The notes: generated by a model not told the origin, from the letters alone. Counted from the first letter of the stretch, positions 24,050 through 32,260 are shown. The stretch is DNA of 33,241 bases from CAZODA01 sp964578485 (GCA_964578485.1 CAZODA010000035.1:1-33241); one strand, 5' to 3'. Translations and numbers: made by a program.

Positions 24050-26512
24050 ATGAAATACTTAACAGAATTAAATATTAACTATCCAGACATCGTCAGAGTT
24101 GCAATAAGTCCAATGATAATTGCAATTTTGGCAATTGCTCTTCCTTTATTAATTCAGACTATCAGTCGAATTGAAGATAAATACAACTCGACTAAATTGA
24201 TTGTTGTATTTAAGAGCGAATCTATTTATAAGTCATTCTGGACAATCCTGTTTCTATCAATTTTATCACTTATTTGTTGGGTATTGCAGTTACCTAGAGT
24301 AGCAGATTTTGGCGTGTTTAATGATATTTTAAATAACTCAGCATTCCTTTTTATCATAATCAGTACAATACTTTTAATAATTGCAACACTTAGACTTTTC
24401 GGCTTAATATTATCATATTTTCAAACGGAAAAATTATTAAATAGGCTTATTAGAAAGTATAATAAATCTATAAAAACAAAGCATAACAGGAAAGTGTTTC
24501 GCACAATAAGTAATTTATCTAAAAAGGTTTATGATTTTTTAAAATTTAAATCAAAACAATTAATAATAAAACTTACAAATTGGTTCAAAACAAAAAGAAA
24601 AAGAAACAGAAAAAATAAGACAAGTAAAAAGACTCTATATTTTGAGGCTATATCATCCATATTGTTTTTTTCAATACAAAAGGCAGATGGACCATTATCT
24701 CGTAGGTTATTAGAGTTTTATTTCGATTCTTTTATTTCTTTTAGAAAAAACAAGAAAGATAAAATCGTTGAATATCCGCAGGAATATTATGACGCTGTCT
24801 TTGAAGCAAATGGATTACTTTGTTTACAAAAGAGACGCCCTATCTCATATTTTAATGATAGTACACTATTTGCATTATTTATAGATGAATTTCAAGGAAC
24901 AAAGTTTAGCCCAACAACCTATCAATTCTTATGGAAATTGATTGTACAATCACTTTACTATGATAGAGATGATTTCATTTTTTCTTATTGGAAAAAGGCA
25001 CATCAGTTATTCAATTTATTTCTTAAGCCAGTAGATAAGGAATTTAATGACAAACCGGAAGTAATTAACACAGAACAAATAAAAGAACGTGAATTTGAAC
25101 GTCAAGAATTTTTAGAATTTCATTATGCAATTGGTGGTTATTTAATGTATCTAGGAAAATATAAACTTCTTAAAAAAGTAATTAATTGGACAAATCAAAC
25201 TCCACCTAGATATGTTCTTGTTCCTGAGACAATGCAAGAAGTTATTACAAAATATATGGAAATCGCTCAAAAAGCAGAATACAGAAATCCTGTTTACTTT
25301 GAACAAAAATATCCTTATCCTGAGGTTTCTGGTGTTAGTGCAAATGAAATTATAAGAATGTGGATAAAACGCTATATATCAATTCTATTTTTACGACAGT
25401 ATACGCTTCATTCATATTATACTTTTTCTAAACCTCTTGAAATGCCATCTGCACCTAAAGGACTTAGTGAAAAGAAACGATGGGATGATGAATTAGATAG
25501 TTTAAAAAGATTTATAGATGAATATTTAGGAAACGATGAAATTCTAAAACAATTAAAACTTGAAAATCTAGCCAATAAACAATGGCTTGTAAATAACAAC
25601 AAAGAAACTCCTGATTCTTTAATTGACAAACTGAAATTTGAAATTAAGGAAGGGTTTGTAAAGATTAAGGATGAGCAAGGCATTGACCCTGAAAAGGAAA
25701 AAGTATTTCAAAAAAAAACCGTATCAATAATAACTTCTGTATTTAGTGAATATGCAAATTTATTTCAACAAGACTCCCATAAAGACAATTATAAAAGCTT
25801 TTATATTGAAGGTCGCTATCAATTAATGGACAAGGCTGGGTTCGCTGCTAATCAAGAAATTAGTTATTTAAATTCTAATTCGATTGTTGCTGAAAGTGTA
25901 GCTATAGAATTGAGGAATATGATGCTGAATGGTTATGCTTTAATGAAAAAAATAACATACAAATTAAACGATATAGACATTTTCCCAGCCATAAATAAAT
26001 TAGAAGTAAATTCAGAAGATTTTATCCTTATCACCATCGGACTTAATCTTGAATATTATTTAAGATTAGGAATTGCAAACCTTAAAAAGGAAAATGACAA
26101 TTGGAGTTATAATGGTTTTAAAATACTCAACATTAATAACTCGATGAATGACTTAGTGAATCATTCTCTATTTGTTTTAAGGAAAGCTGATTTGCCAAAT
26201 GCTCTGCAAATTGATGTACCACAAGAAATCAAGGATAAATACAGATTAGATGAATTAGATTCTGATAAGCACATATATGGTAAAATATTGGATTTACATG
26301 CAGAAGAAAATAAAGAAATACGAGAAGAAGTTGCGTTAAAATCTGAAGAAAGCAATTTATCGCAAAAAGTGGTTGTTTGTGTTGATTTAAGAACTGAAAT
26401 AAGATACAAGATAAATACTAAATGCGTTCAACTGAAATCCTTTATGCAATTTATTGACAGAGGATTAGTAAATAAACTGTCAGATATTGAGACATTTAAT
26501 ATAGATGAATAA
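24050..26512 (+). CDS. Large membrane-anchored protein of unknown function
   Basis: I do not recognise this 820-residue protein. Three hydrophobic segments lie at about 16-38, 63-80 and 97-123. A strongly basic stretch (TKRKRNRKNKTSKK, about 185-198) follows, then about 620 residues that look cytoplasmic, alpha-helical and lysine/glutamate rich. No nucleotide-binding, nuclease or protease motif is visible. It lies downstream of the PIN nuclease across a 139-bp inverted repeat, on the same strand and with similarly AT-rich composition. Its layout (few N-terminal helices, large soluble domain) is seen in membrane-acting defence effectors, but nothing in the sequence proves that role. Confidence 0.7.
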   Translation: MKYLTELNINYPDIVRVAISPMIIAILAIALPLLIQTISRIEDKYNSTKLIVVFKSESIYKSFWTILFLSILSLICWVLQLPRVADFGVFNDILNNSAFLFIIISTILLIIATLRLFGLILSYFQTEKLLNRLIRKYNKSIKTKHNRKVFRTISNLSKKVYDFLKFKSKQLIIKLTNWFKTKRKRNRKNKTSKKTLYFEAISSILFFSIQKADGPLSRRLLEFYFDSFISFRKNKKDKIVEYPQEYYDAVFEANGLLCLQKRRPISYFNDSTLFALFIDEFQGTKFSPTTYQFLWKLIVQSLYYDRDDFIFSYWKKAHQLFNLFLKPVDKEFNDKPEVINTEQIKEREFERQEFLEFHYAIGGYLMYLGKYKLLKKVINWTNQTPPRYVLVPETMQEVITKYMEIAQKAEYRNPVYFEQKYPYPEVSGVSANEIIRMWIKRYISILFLRQYTLHSYYTFSKPLEMPSAPKGLSEKKRWDDELDSLKRFIDEYLGNDEILKQLKLENLANKQWLVNNNKETPDSLIDKLKFEIKEGFVKIKDEQGIDPEKEKVFQKKTVSIITSVFSEYANLFQQDSHKDNYKSFYIEGRYQLMDKAGFAANQEISYLNSNSIVAESVAIELRNMMLNGYALMKKITYKLNDIDIFPAINKLEVNSEDFILITIGLNLEYYLRLGIANLKKENDNWSYNGFKILNINNSMNDLVNHSLFVLRKADLPNALQIDVPQEIKDKYRLDELDSDKHIYGKILDLHAEENKEIREEVALKSEESNLSQKVVVCVDLRTEIRYKINTKCVQLKSFMQFIDRGLVNKLSDIETFNIDE

Positions 26513-26577
26513 AGAAAAAACTAATCCGATGAAGCTATAAGTAACTGTCCGAACGTAAGCATCCGAGCAATAGCATC

Positions 26578-26608
26578 TTTTCTTGATTAGTTGAATCCCC
26601 TATCTTTG
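26578..26608 (+). promoter_or_regulatory. Bacteroidota-type promoter without a full gene
   Basis: TTTT (26578-26581), 19 bp, then TATCTTTG (26601-26608): a perfect -7 box, a one-mismatch -33 box and exact spacing. Transcription would start near 26614, only a few bases before an ATG at 26621 that opens a 19-codon frame. Confidence 0.55.
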
Positions 26609-26620
26609 CTCCACAAACTC

Positions 26621-26680
26621 ATGAAAGATAAGTCTTATTTATATGGTAAGCCTTCGGCCTGCCACGTATTGCAAATATAA
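26621..26680 (+). pseudogene. Start of an interrupted gene or tiny ORF
   Basis: ATG at 26621 encodes MKDKSYLYGKPSACHVLQI and then TAA. The codons YGKPSA are the tatggtaagccttcggc word (26642-26658), which also occurs at 27913-27929 and 32334-32350 inside the long direct repeats. The likeliest reading is a gene start cut off by insertion of, or recombination at, the repeat. A real small protein or leader peptide is possible. Confidence 0.3.
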
Positions 26681-26969
26681 GTAAATTAATTGCCGGTCCT
26701 TGAGTGTTAGCCCGGTAAGTTGTAATATTCTAAGTTCTACTGGAATCCTTTGGAATTAGTTGGATGCTTCTATGGAATTCATGCAACTGTTGGTCTTTTT
26801 CCAATTGTGCGGTAAAAGATCTGTAAATAAAACATATATGATTAATCAAAAAGATGAATAATAGTTTTGAGCATTATCATATCTTCAGCTTCTTCCTCCA
26901 ATAATAGAAGGATGAAGGAGCAATGCCTTGGTTAAAACAAAAGTCTTTTACATTAAGACCGGATTCTTG

Positions 26970-27069
26970 ATAATTACGAAATAGTTGTTTAAAAGTAGAA
27001 AGTGTCATCCTCATTTTTTGCTTTCAAAGAAACGAAGACATAACTTTGAATACAAGATGTACTAGGCCG
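26970..27069 (+). repeat. Island repeat type 1, copy B
   Basis: This is a direct-orientation match to 22590-22690. Its right half (about 27027-27078), ending gatgtactaggccgaaggctta, is an inverted match to 27912-27965. It ends at the open reading frame of the gene at 27108. Confidence 0.7.
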
Positions 27070-27107
27070 AAGGCTTACGTTTATTAAACATTGAAAATGG
27101 TGAACTA

Positions 27108-27827
27108 ATGGGTAATAGTAATAAATTACTAATCCCAGAGGAATTGCTTGAGAAAATATCATTTATAAATGAAGGTCATTTTGTTGAGAAGGATGGTGCT
27201 CCAGCATTAAAATTAATCGGTGATGTTTTACCAGTAGATAGTAATAAAGTTATACAGCTTGTTGAGAAAAAATACCAGATTATTACTCATTTTGAATTGT
27301 ATAAATCATTTTTTAACCAGGATTTAGTTTTTGATTCATCAAAAGATTTTTTTAGAAAAGTAGCATATGAGAATACCGAATATTATCCAATATATTACTA
27401 TTTAGTTACTTCAAATCTTAGTCCAATAAAAGTTGAAAAACTATTATCTAAAGAAAAAGGACCTAAGGTTGGCAATATAAAAACAAGACTTTTCAAGGAA
27501 AAAAATAATTATTCAAGATTTGAAATTGGTAATGTTAAAACTGGCACAGATGCTGCAAAAAGTATAGCTTCTGCATTAGTTTCTATAAAGAACAAAACAG
27601 AAATTGATTTTAAAAATTTGGATTCTGCATCGTTAAGATATCTAATTCAGGCAATAACACATTTAAAATTTGACGATATTGACATTCCTCATATTTTAAA
27701 AATTTTAAATGAATTATATGACAATTATTTTAATCAATCAAATACAACAAAATCGTTTATTAGAAAAGCAATATGTCATATTGACTTGATAATATTTGGT
27801 AAGCAATATTTTGAAAAAAATGAATAA
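27108..27827 (+). CDS. Probable C-terminal part of an AlbA_2 (Schlafen-like) protein
   Basis: This 239-residue product begins with NSNKLLIPEELLEKISFINE followed by GHFVEKDGAPALKLIGDV. From memory, this FINEG...EKDGAPALKLIG segment is found in the middle of Bacteroidota proteins with an N-terminal AlbA_2 domain, after that domain. Here no AlbA_2 sequence precedes it. The frame is open back to 27066, directly at the repeat boundary, and would read GLRLLNIENGEL before the ATG. The upstream part therefore seems to have been lost where the repeat now lies. The remainder (EYYPIYYYLVTSNLSP and a helical end) has no motif I can name. It may still be expressed; function unknown. Confidence 0.5.
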   Translation: MGNSNKLLIPEELLEKISFINEGHFVEKDGAPALKLIGDVLPVDSNKVIQLVEKKYQIITHFELYKSFFNQDLVFDSSKDFFRKVAYENTEYYPIYYYLVTSNLSPIKVEKLLSKEKGPKVGNIKTRLFKEKNNYSRFEIGNVKTGTDAAKSIASALVSIKNKTEIDFKNLDSASLRYLIQAITHLKFDDIDIPHILKILNELYDNYFNQSNTTKSFIRKAICHIDLIIFGKQYFEKNE

Positions 27828-27840
27828 GAAACTTCACACA

Positions 27841-28085
27841 ATAACTAAGGTTTCGTTTTGCCCAACGGACAAGAAATGAAACCGCTGTTGAATGAAACCG
27901 GCTCAACAGGTCTATGGTAAGCCTTCGGCGTAGTACATCTTGTTAGAAAGTAAGGTCGTCGTTTCCTTTAATTTAATAATTAATCATATTGTTTTTAAAA
28001 CAAAATGATGCATCCTTATTTGCCGGAAATGGTAGATATTTAGTTGCCGGTAACATAAATGAGTTTCGAGTTTAGGGTTTAGAGT
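27841..28085 (+). repeat. Island repeat type 2 (245-bp direct repeat), copy A
   Basis: About 245 bp nearly identical to 32261-32508, with scattered substitutions and one 1-bp indel near 27898. It starts ataactaaggtttcgttttg and ends in the gagtttcgagttt run. Inside is a conserved hairpin with perfect arms ctgttga (27885-27891) and tcaacag (27903-27909). It begins 14 bp after the stop of the gene at 27108 and marks the left edge of the Thoeris module. Confidence 0.85.
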
Positions 28086-28385
28086 TTCGGGTTCTTGAGC
28101 GAAGCGAAATCCTGTTCGCAAAGGGACAGGTTCCCTATCGCCGGTAGGCGAGTGACGGGAAGGGTTCAGTTATTTCGAGGTTTAATGACACAGTGACCTT
28201 AAGGAAAATAAACTTAAAGCCTCATGGCTTGAATTATGTAAACAAACTGTAAAACCCATATTTGCGTAGTTTATATATGTTAAAGATGTATGTTCAAATA
28301 TCTATTTAAGTAAAAAGGATAGTATAATAATTCGAAACACACAAAAAATTATCTGTTTTCAATCATCTATACTATAGAGAAATAA
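28086..28385. other. Intergenic region, no gene
   Basis: I see no gene. It contains ttgagcgaagcgaaat (28095-28110), whose exact reverse complement is at 32699-32714, and gggttt-rich low-complexity sequence at its left end. The shared leader begins at 28386. Confidence 0.5.
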
Positions 28386-28473
28386 GACTCGTTTTAACAT
28401 TTATAAAACATAATTAATCACTTTTTTATATTATTGCGTATATTTGTGTGTTAGTGGCAACTTTAAGATACAG
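28386..28473 (+). promoter_or_regulatory. Shared promoter leader, copy B (DUF2971 gene)
   Basis: This is the near copy of 22745-22829. It includes a perfect -7 box TATATTTG (28439-28446), but no good -33 box at 19 bp. It ends in GTTAGTGGCA (28450-28459). The DUF2971 gene starts 55 bp after it. Being shared by two unrelated genes, it looks like a movable promoter segment. Confidence 0.55.
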
Positions 28474-28528
28474 CTCACAAATGAAGAAATTTCTCAAATG
28501 AATATGTTGTAAATACAAGACATTAAAA

Positions 28529-29515
28529 ATGACAGACTTTGAAAAAAAATATATGCAATTAATTAAAGAAAAATTTGCAAGAATGAATTCTTATGACGAA
28601 CGTAAAAGAATTGCAAATCAAAAAAACATTGACGAAATAAATAAACTTGTCAATTTGGTAAACTGCATATTGAAAAAGCACGGAATTTCAGACAGTATAA
28701 ATAAAAATCAAATTCGTTTTAACGCTGACTATATTGGTAACATTACTTGGATTAACGACAAGAAACTATCAGAACTTATTTTTGAGAAAATTTATCCGAA
28801 GCCGACAAAAAATACTTTTTCGCATTATACCAAATTTGAAAAAGGAAAAGCAATAATTGAAAAAAGTGAATTTTGGCTTTTTAATTTACTTCAAAACTTT
28901 GAACACGATGAGTTTAAATTATTTTATGAAGAACACGGCATTGACGGCTACAAAAATGACGCTGAAACTTTTGATGTAAAAACAGGCTATAGATCTTTAA
29001 TGTCAAAAATATTTGTTCTTTGTTTTACAACAGAAGAAAACACATCACCTACTCTTTGGAATCACTTTGCTAATAACAGCACAGGACTTAAACTGACTTT
29101 TGAAATTGAAAGTAAAATCCCAGATTTTAGAGAAGTTTATTATTCAAATATTACAAAAAAACAACCAATAGAATTATTAAAAGACTTATTTACAGAAATA
29201 AAAAAAATGTTCAATAGCCCCTTCAACTTTACTTATATATCAAAAATTGGTGCGTTTTATATAAAAGGAGATTTTGAAAACGAACAAGAATTTAGATTTT
29301 TAATAAAACGCGAATCTGATAATTATAATGCTTTGAAACTTCAACCAATAATAGTTCAAGATGACATTTCATATATTGTTTTGCCGTTTGAATCAGATTA
29401 TGCAAGTTTCAAATTAACGAAAGTTGAAAAAGGTGCAAACTGTAGCGACAAGGACTTCAACACTTTAACACCGATTATACGAGCAAACCACAAAAACGTA
29501 AAAATAATAAAATGA
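28529..29515 (+). CDS. DUF2971-family protein
   Basis: This 328-residue protein has an N-terminal helical part (1-90) followed by a DUF2971 domain (about 96-310). The domain is recognised by FSHYTKFEKGKAIIEKSEFW (98-117), the conserved VLCFTTEENTSPTLWNHFAN (163-182) with GLKLTFEI after it, and ENEQEFRFLIKR. The biochemical activity of DUF2971 is not established as far as I know. Members are frequent in accessory regions of bacterial genomes, including near defence genes. Here it lies 50 bp ahead of thsB in the same direction and inside the same repeat-bounded module. Whether it takes part in Thoeris immunity is an open question. Confidence 0.75.
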   Translation: MTDFEKKYMQLIKEKFARMNSYDERKRIANQKNIDEINKLVNLVNCILKKHGISDSINKNQIRFNADYIGNITWINDKKLSELIFEKIYPKPTKNTFSHYTKFEKGKAIIEKSEFWLFNLLQNFEHDEFKLFYEEHGIDGYKNDAETFDVKTGYRSLMSKIFVLCFTTEENTSPTLWNHFANNSTGLKLTFEIESKIPDFREVYYSNITKKQPIELLKDLFTEIKKMFNSPFNFTYISKIGAFYIKGDFENEQEFRFLIKRESDNYNALKLQPIIVQDDISYIVLPFESDYASFKLTKVEKGANCSDKDFNTLTPIIRANHKNVKIIK

Positions 29516-29521
29516 CAAGTG

Positions 29522-29538
29522 CTGCTGCTAACAAGCAG
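29522..29538 (+). repeat. Short palindrome, attC-half-like
   Basis: Arms ctgct (29522-29526) and agcag (29534-29538) enclose gctaaca. TGCTGCTAAC (29523-29532) is the exact reverse complement of the leader end GTTAGCAGCA at 22806-22815. The same caagcagttt word recurs after thsA at 30999. It lies between the DUF2971 gene and thsB. Confidence 0.4.
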
Positions 29539-29565
29539 TTTTAAGAAAAACCAAAAATTAGGATT

Positions 29566-30135
29566 ATGGCATATAGAAATGGAAATTATTCAGCTTTTTA
29601 CGTAAGCGAACCTTTCAGCGAAAGCAGTCTTAGTGCGCATGCTACAAAAGACTTTGTTTATTACAACATGCTACGTGCATGGAAAGGCCTTGATTCAACC
29701 TTTCCATTTAATGACTCTCACAATAAAAATTATAATGTAAGAGACAATAGTAGTTGGGAACTAACATTAAAACCCAGAATACGTGAGCGTATAAGAAATT
29801 CTAAAAATATTATATTTTTTTTAAGCTCTTTGACCAAAAGTTCACGAGCCATTAAAGAAGAAATAGATTATGGAATTAACAACCAAGGATTACCTGTTAT
29901 AGTTGTCTATCCAGATTATGGCCAAAAAAACGATATAATAAACTGCAATTCAGGGACATTTAGAAAACAAATAACTGACTTATGGGATAAATTACCCATT
30001 TTCAGAAATTCAATGCATAACGTTCCAACTATGCATATCCCAAATAAGAAAATTTTAATTCGAAGTGTACTTAATGATTTAGACTTCATGGTTTCAACTA
30101 AGTGTAACGCAGGGACATACTTTTATAAATGTTAA
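29566..30135 (+). CDS. thsB: Thoeris TIR-like sensor ThsB
   Basis: This 189-residue protein of the ThsB/DUF1863 TIR-like family starts with a YRNGNYSAFYVSEPF strand, followed by SWELTLKPRIRERIRNSKNI and IIFFLSSLTKSSRAIKEEID, the order seen in ThsB proteins. E99 in KEEIDYGI is the probable catalytic glutamate, with VIVVYPDY as the next strand. In Thoeris systems ThsB senses phage infection and uses NAD+ to make a signalling nucleotide for ThsA. The partner here has a macro domain, so this is type II, for which histidine-ADPR has been reported as the signal. thsA follows after 6 bp. It has no membrane segment. Confidence 0.8.
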   Translation: MAYRNGNYSAFYVSEPFSESSLSAHATKDFVYYNMLRAWKGLDSTFPFNDSHNKNYNVRDNSSWELTLKPRIRERIRNSKNIIFFLSSLTKSSRAIKEEIDYGINNQGLPVIVVYPDYGQKNDIINCNSGTFRKQITDLWDKLPIFRNSMHNVPTMHIPNKKILIRSVLNDLDFMVSTKCNAGTYFYKC

Positions 30136-30141
30136 GAATCA

Positions 30142-30987
30142 ATGAAATATTTAATTAGTTCTATAACAAGTAAAGCGTATTGGCGATATATTTTCTCTCA
30201 AAGTGGTATAAAATCAATTCTTGCAATTTTTGGGCTGATTTGGCTGATAATTGAATCTTTAGATTTTTTTCATGTTTATACGAGAGATCAATATGGTTCT
30301 TATGCTTTCTTTATTTTCATAGCTATATCAATAATTATTTCAATACTACTTAGAAGACCAATTAAAGCAATTTCTATTTCATTTCCTAAATATGATTTTT
30401 GTATTGAAGTCAGGATTATAGATATATTTAATGTAAAGGGCGCAACTATGGTAAGCTCAAATACAATTTTTGAAGCAGATGTTGCAGGCGGTAAAATTTC
30501 AGTAGATAGTTTGCAAGGACAGTTCACAGCAAAGTACTACACAGGTAATCAAAGTAAATTGATTAAGGAGATAAAAGAAGCACTCAAAACAATCGATTCA
30601 TCTTCACCTTATCCAATGGGAGCAACTATTCCCATTCACACTCATGGAAAAACATTTTATTTAACCGCAATGGCAAGAATTGGTAAAAACGGGAATGCGT
30701 CTTCAACCATCGCTGATATTAAAAGTGCTTTAAACGGGTTATGGAGCTATGTCAGAACAAGTGGAGAGCTTCAAGAACTTGCCGTACCAGTAATCGGTAC
30801 AGGACGAGGAAGATTAAAGACTTCAAGAAAGAAAATGATTGCCATAATTGCTGAGTCATTTGTTAAGGCTTCAACTAAAAATAAATTCACTGACAAGTTG
30901 ATTATAGCTATTCAACCAGAAGATGCTGAGAACTTTGAAATAAATCTATACGATATAAAGGACCATTTAACACATGTATTAAAATGA
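30142..30987 (+). CDS. thsA: Thoeris effector ThsA, TM plus macro domain (type II)
   Basis: This 281-residue protein has two N-terminal membrane helices (about 22-43 and 50-71) and a C-terminal ThsA-type macro domain (about 85-275). Macro features are IIDIFNVKGATMVSSNTIFE, which corresponds to the conserved first loop, and VPVIGTGRGRLKTSRKKM, the phosphate-binding GTG loop. In type II Thoeris the macro domain binds the nucleotide signal from ThsB and the membrane helices then carry out the toxic step, so that an infected cell dies or stops before phage matures. The gene is 6 bp downstream of thsB, a clear two-gene operon. It differs from type I ThsA, which has SIR2 and SLOG domains. Confidence 0.82.
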   Translation: MKYLISSITSKAYWRYIFSQSGIKSILAIFGLIWLIIESLDFFHVYTRDQYGSYAFFIFIAISIIISILLRRPIKAISISFPKYDFCIEVRIIDIFNVKGATMVSSNTIFEADVAGGKISVDSLQGQFTAKYYTGNQSKLIKEIKEALKTIDSSSPYPMGATIPIHTHGKTFYLTAMARIGKNGNASSTIADIKSALNGLWSYVRTSGELQELAVPVIGTGRGRLKTSRKKMIAIIAESFVKASTKNKFTDKLIIAIQPEDAENFEINLYDIKDHLTHVLK

Positions 30988-30998
30988 AAAAGCATCTA

Positions 30999-31114
30999 CA
31001 AGCAGTTTGGCATTATGGCGGGCGAACGGCTTCGATTGAACGTTTTCGGTAAATTGAAAGTTCGTTCTTCGTTTGAAGTTTATCGGTTAAACCCGCCACA
31101 AACGCCAAGCTGCC
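30999..31114 (+). repeat. 116-bp attC-like inverted repeat
   Basis: The arms 30999-31023 and 31091-31114 pair well: agcagtttggc faces gccaagctgcc, and atggcgggc faces acccgccac. Inner sequence shows further weak pairing around ttcgattgaacg and cgttcttcg. A small perfect hairpin tgccaa-aagg-ttggca follows at 31111-31126. It lies between thsA and the endonuclease-like gene and has the size and shape of an attC site. Confidence 0.45.
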
Positions 31115-31145
31115 AAAAGGTTGGCAAGTAATTTTAAACGACACT

Positions 31146-32243
31146 ATGGCTAAAAGAAATCCAGAAACAACTGCAAGAAATAAAATTATAAATGAGCTGA
31201 CAGCCCAACTCCAAGAAATTCAAGACGAAGTTTTGGAAGCAACGGAATTTGATAGCGTTCACTCTCTACACGGGAAAATTGGCGGAAAGTTTGACCAATT
31301 TATTGATATAAAAAATGAAGTAATTAGTTCACCTGAACACTTTATAAGTTTATGGCTTGAAGGATATAAGAACAACCTCATTGATAGAGGTGACTATGCT
31401 GAACATTCAAATTTGTATGAAACATATAAGCTCCTTCAAAAACATTCAATTTTTAAGGATTATCTTTTCATTTTCTTGAAACGTGTTTATTTGAGAAATT
31501 ATGAAGCATTGTCAAAGAAACGACCTTTAGTTGAAGATGCTGAAATTTATATTGGACAAAATAATGCCAATTATGGAATATTAATAACACCTCGTTTCAC
31601 TAATGGTTCGTGGGAAAATGACAAAAGCGAAATAAGACACTTTAAAAAACAATACTGGTCGATTGGTCATATTCTTGAAACTGGATTTGTAATTCCTGGA
31701 AAGAATGATAAAATGACTTTTAAGGACATACCTGATTACTTAAACTTTTTCGTTAATGTTATTGTAAGAAACTCTGGCTCAAAATATGAGATGGAAATTG
31801 CAGAACATTACAGAGAGTTTGTACTTAAACACGAAAGACCTGAAAATATTCCATTACTAATTCCTGAATTTAGATACGAAGGAATGGATGTAATTCACAA
31901 ATACCGATTAGATTTTACAATAATCGAACCTAACGACTTAAATAAAATCGGTTTTGAATTATCTCCTTGGTCAACTCACGGACAACTAATAGGAACTAAA
32001 GGAATGACACAAGCTGAAATAAACGACAAGGCAAAAAGTAATTTTGAGAAAGAAATGACGAAGAATAAAAACTACTTTAAAAAACACAGAATATTTTCGC
32101 TGATATATACAGATGAAGACCTTAAAGACACAAAGAACATTTTCAACGACATGAAAAAATACCTTGAACCTAAGACCTCGACAACTCAGTTGAAACTTCA
32201 TATATTTGACGACTTCTTTAAAAATGACGTAACAAAAAAATAG
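31146..32243 (+). CDS. Endonuclease-like protein (possible VSR/DUF559-type fold)
   Basis: I do not recognise the first 235 residues of this 365-residue protein, which are charged and helical. The last 115 residues resemble the core of VSR/DUF559 endonucleases: HKYRLDFTIIEP (D256), then IGFELSPWSTHG (E271, H278), DKAKSNFEKEMTKNKNYFKK and IFSLIYTDEDLKD. This is the usual D...E...strand-helix-strand order, but ELS replaces the common ExK, so activity is uncertain. It lies in the Thoeris module, 158 bp after thsA across an inverted repeat. It could be an added defence gene rather than part of Thoeris. Confidence 0.55.
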   Translation: MAKRNPETTARNKIINELTAQLQEIQDEVLEATEFDSVHSLHGKIGGKFDQFIDIKNEVISSPEHFISLWLEGYKNNLIDRGDYAEHSNLYETYKLLQKHSIFKDYLFIFLKRVYLRNYEALSKKRPLVEDAEIYIGQNNANYGILITPRFTNGSWENDKSEIRHFKKQYWSIGHILETGFVIPGKNDKMTFKDIPDYLNFFVNVIVRNSGSKYEMEIAEHYREFVLKHERPENIPLLIPEFRYEGMDVIHKYRLDFTIIEPNDLNKIGFELSPWSTHGQLIGTKGMTQAEINDKAKSNFEKEMTKNKNYFKKHRIFSLIYTDEDLKDTKNIFNDMKKYLEPKTSTTQLKLHIFDDFFKNDVTKK

Positions 32244-32260
32244 AAAAGCTTCTGCTAATA

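Larger units (their letters stand above)
26513..27107. other. Intergenic region with promoter, tiny ORF and repeats
   Basis: No full-length gene is visible. Contents from left to right: a strong promoter candidate (26578-26608), a 19-codon ORF (26621-26680) carrying the tatggtaagccttcggc word, about 290 bp in which I see nothing, and island repeat type 1 copy B (26970-27069). Confidence 0.6.
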
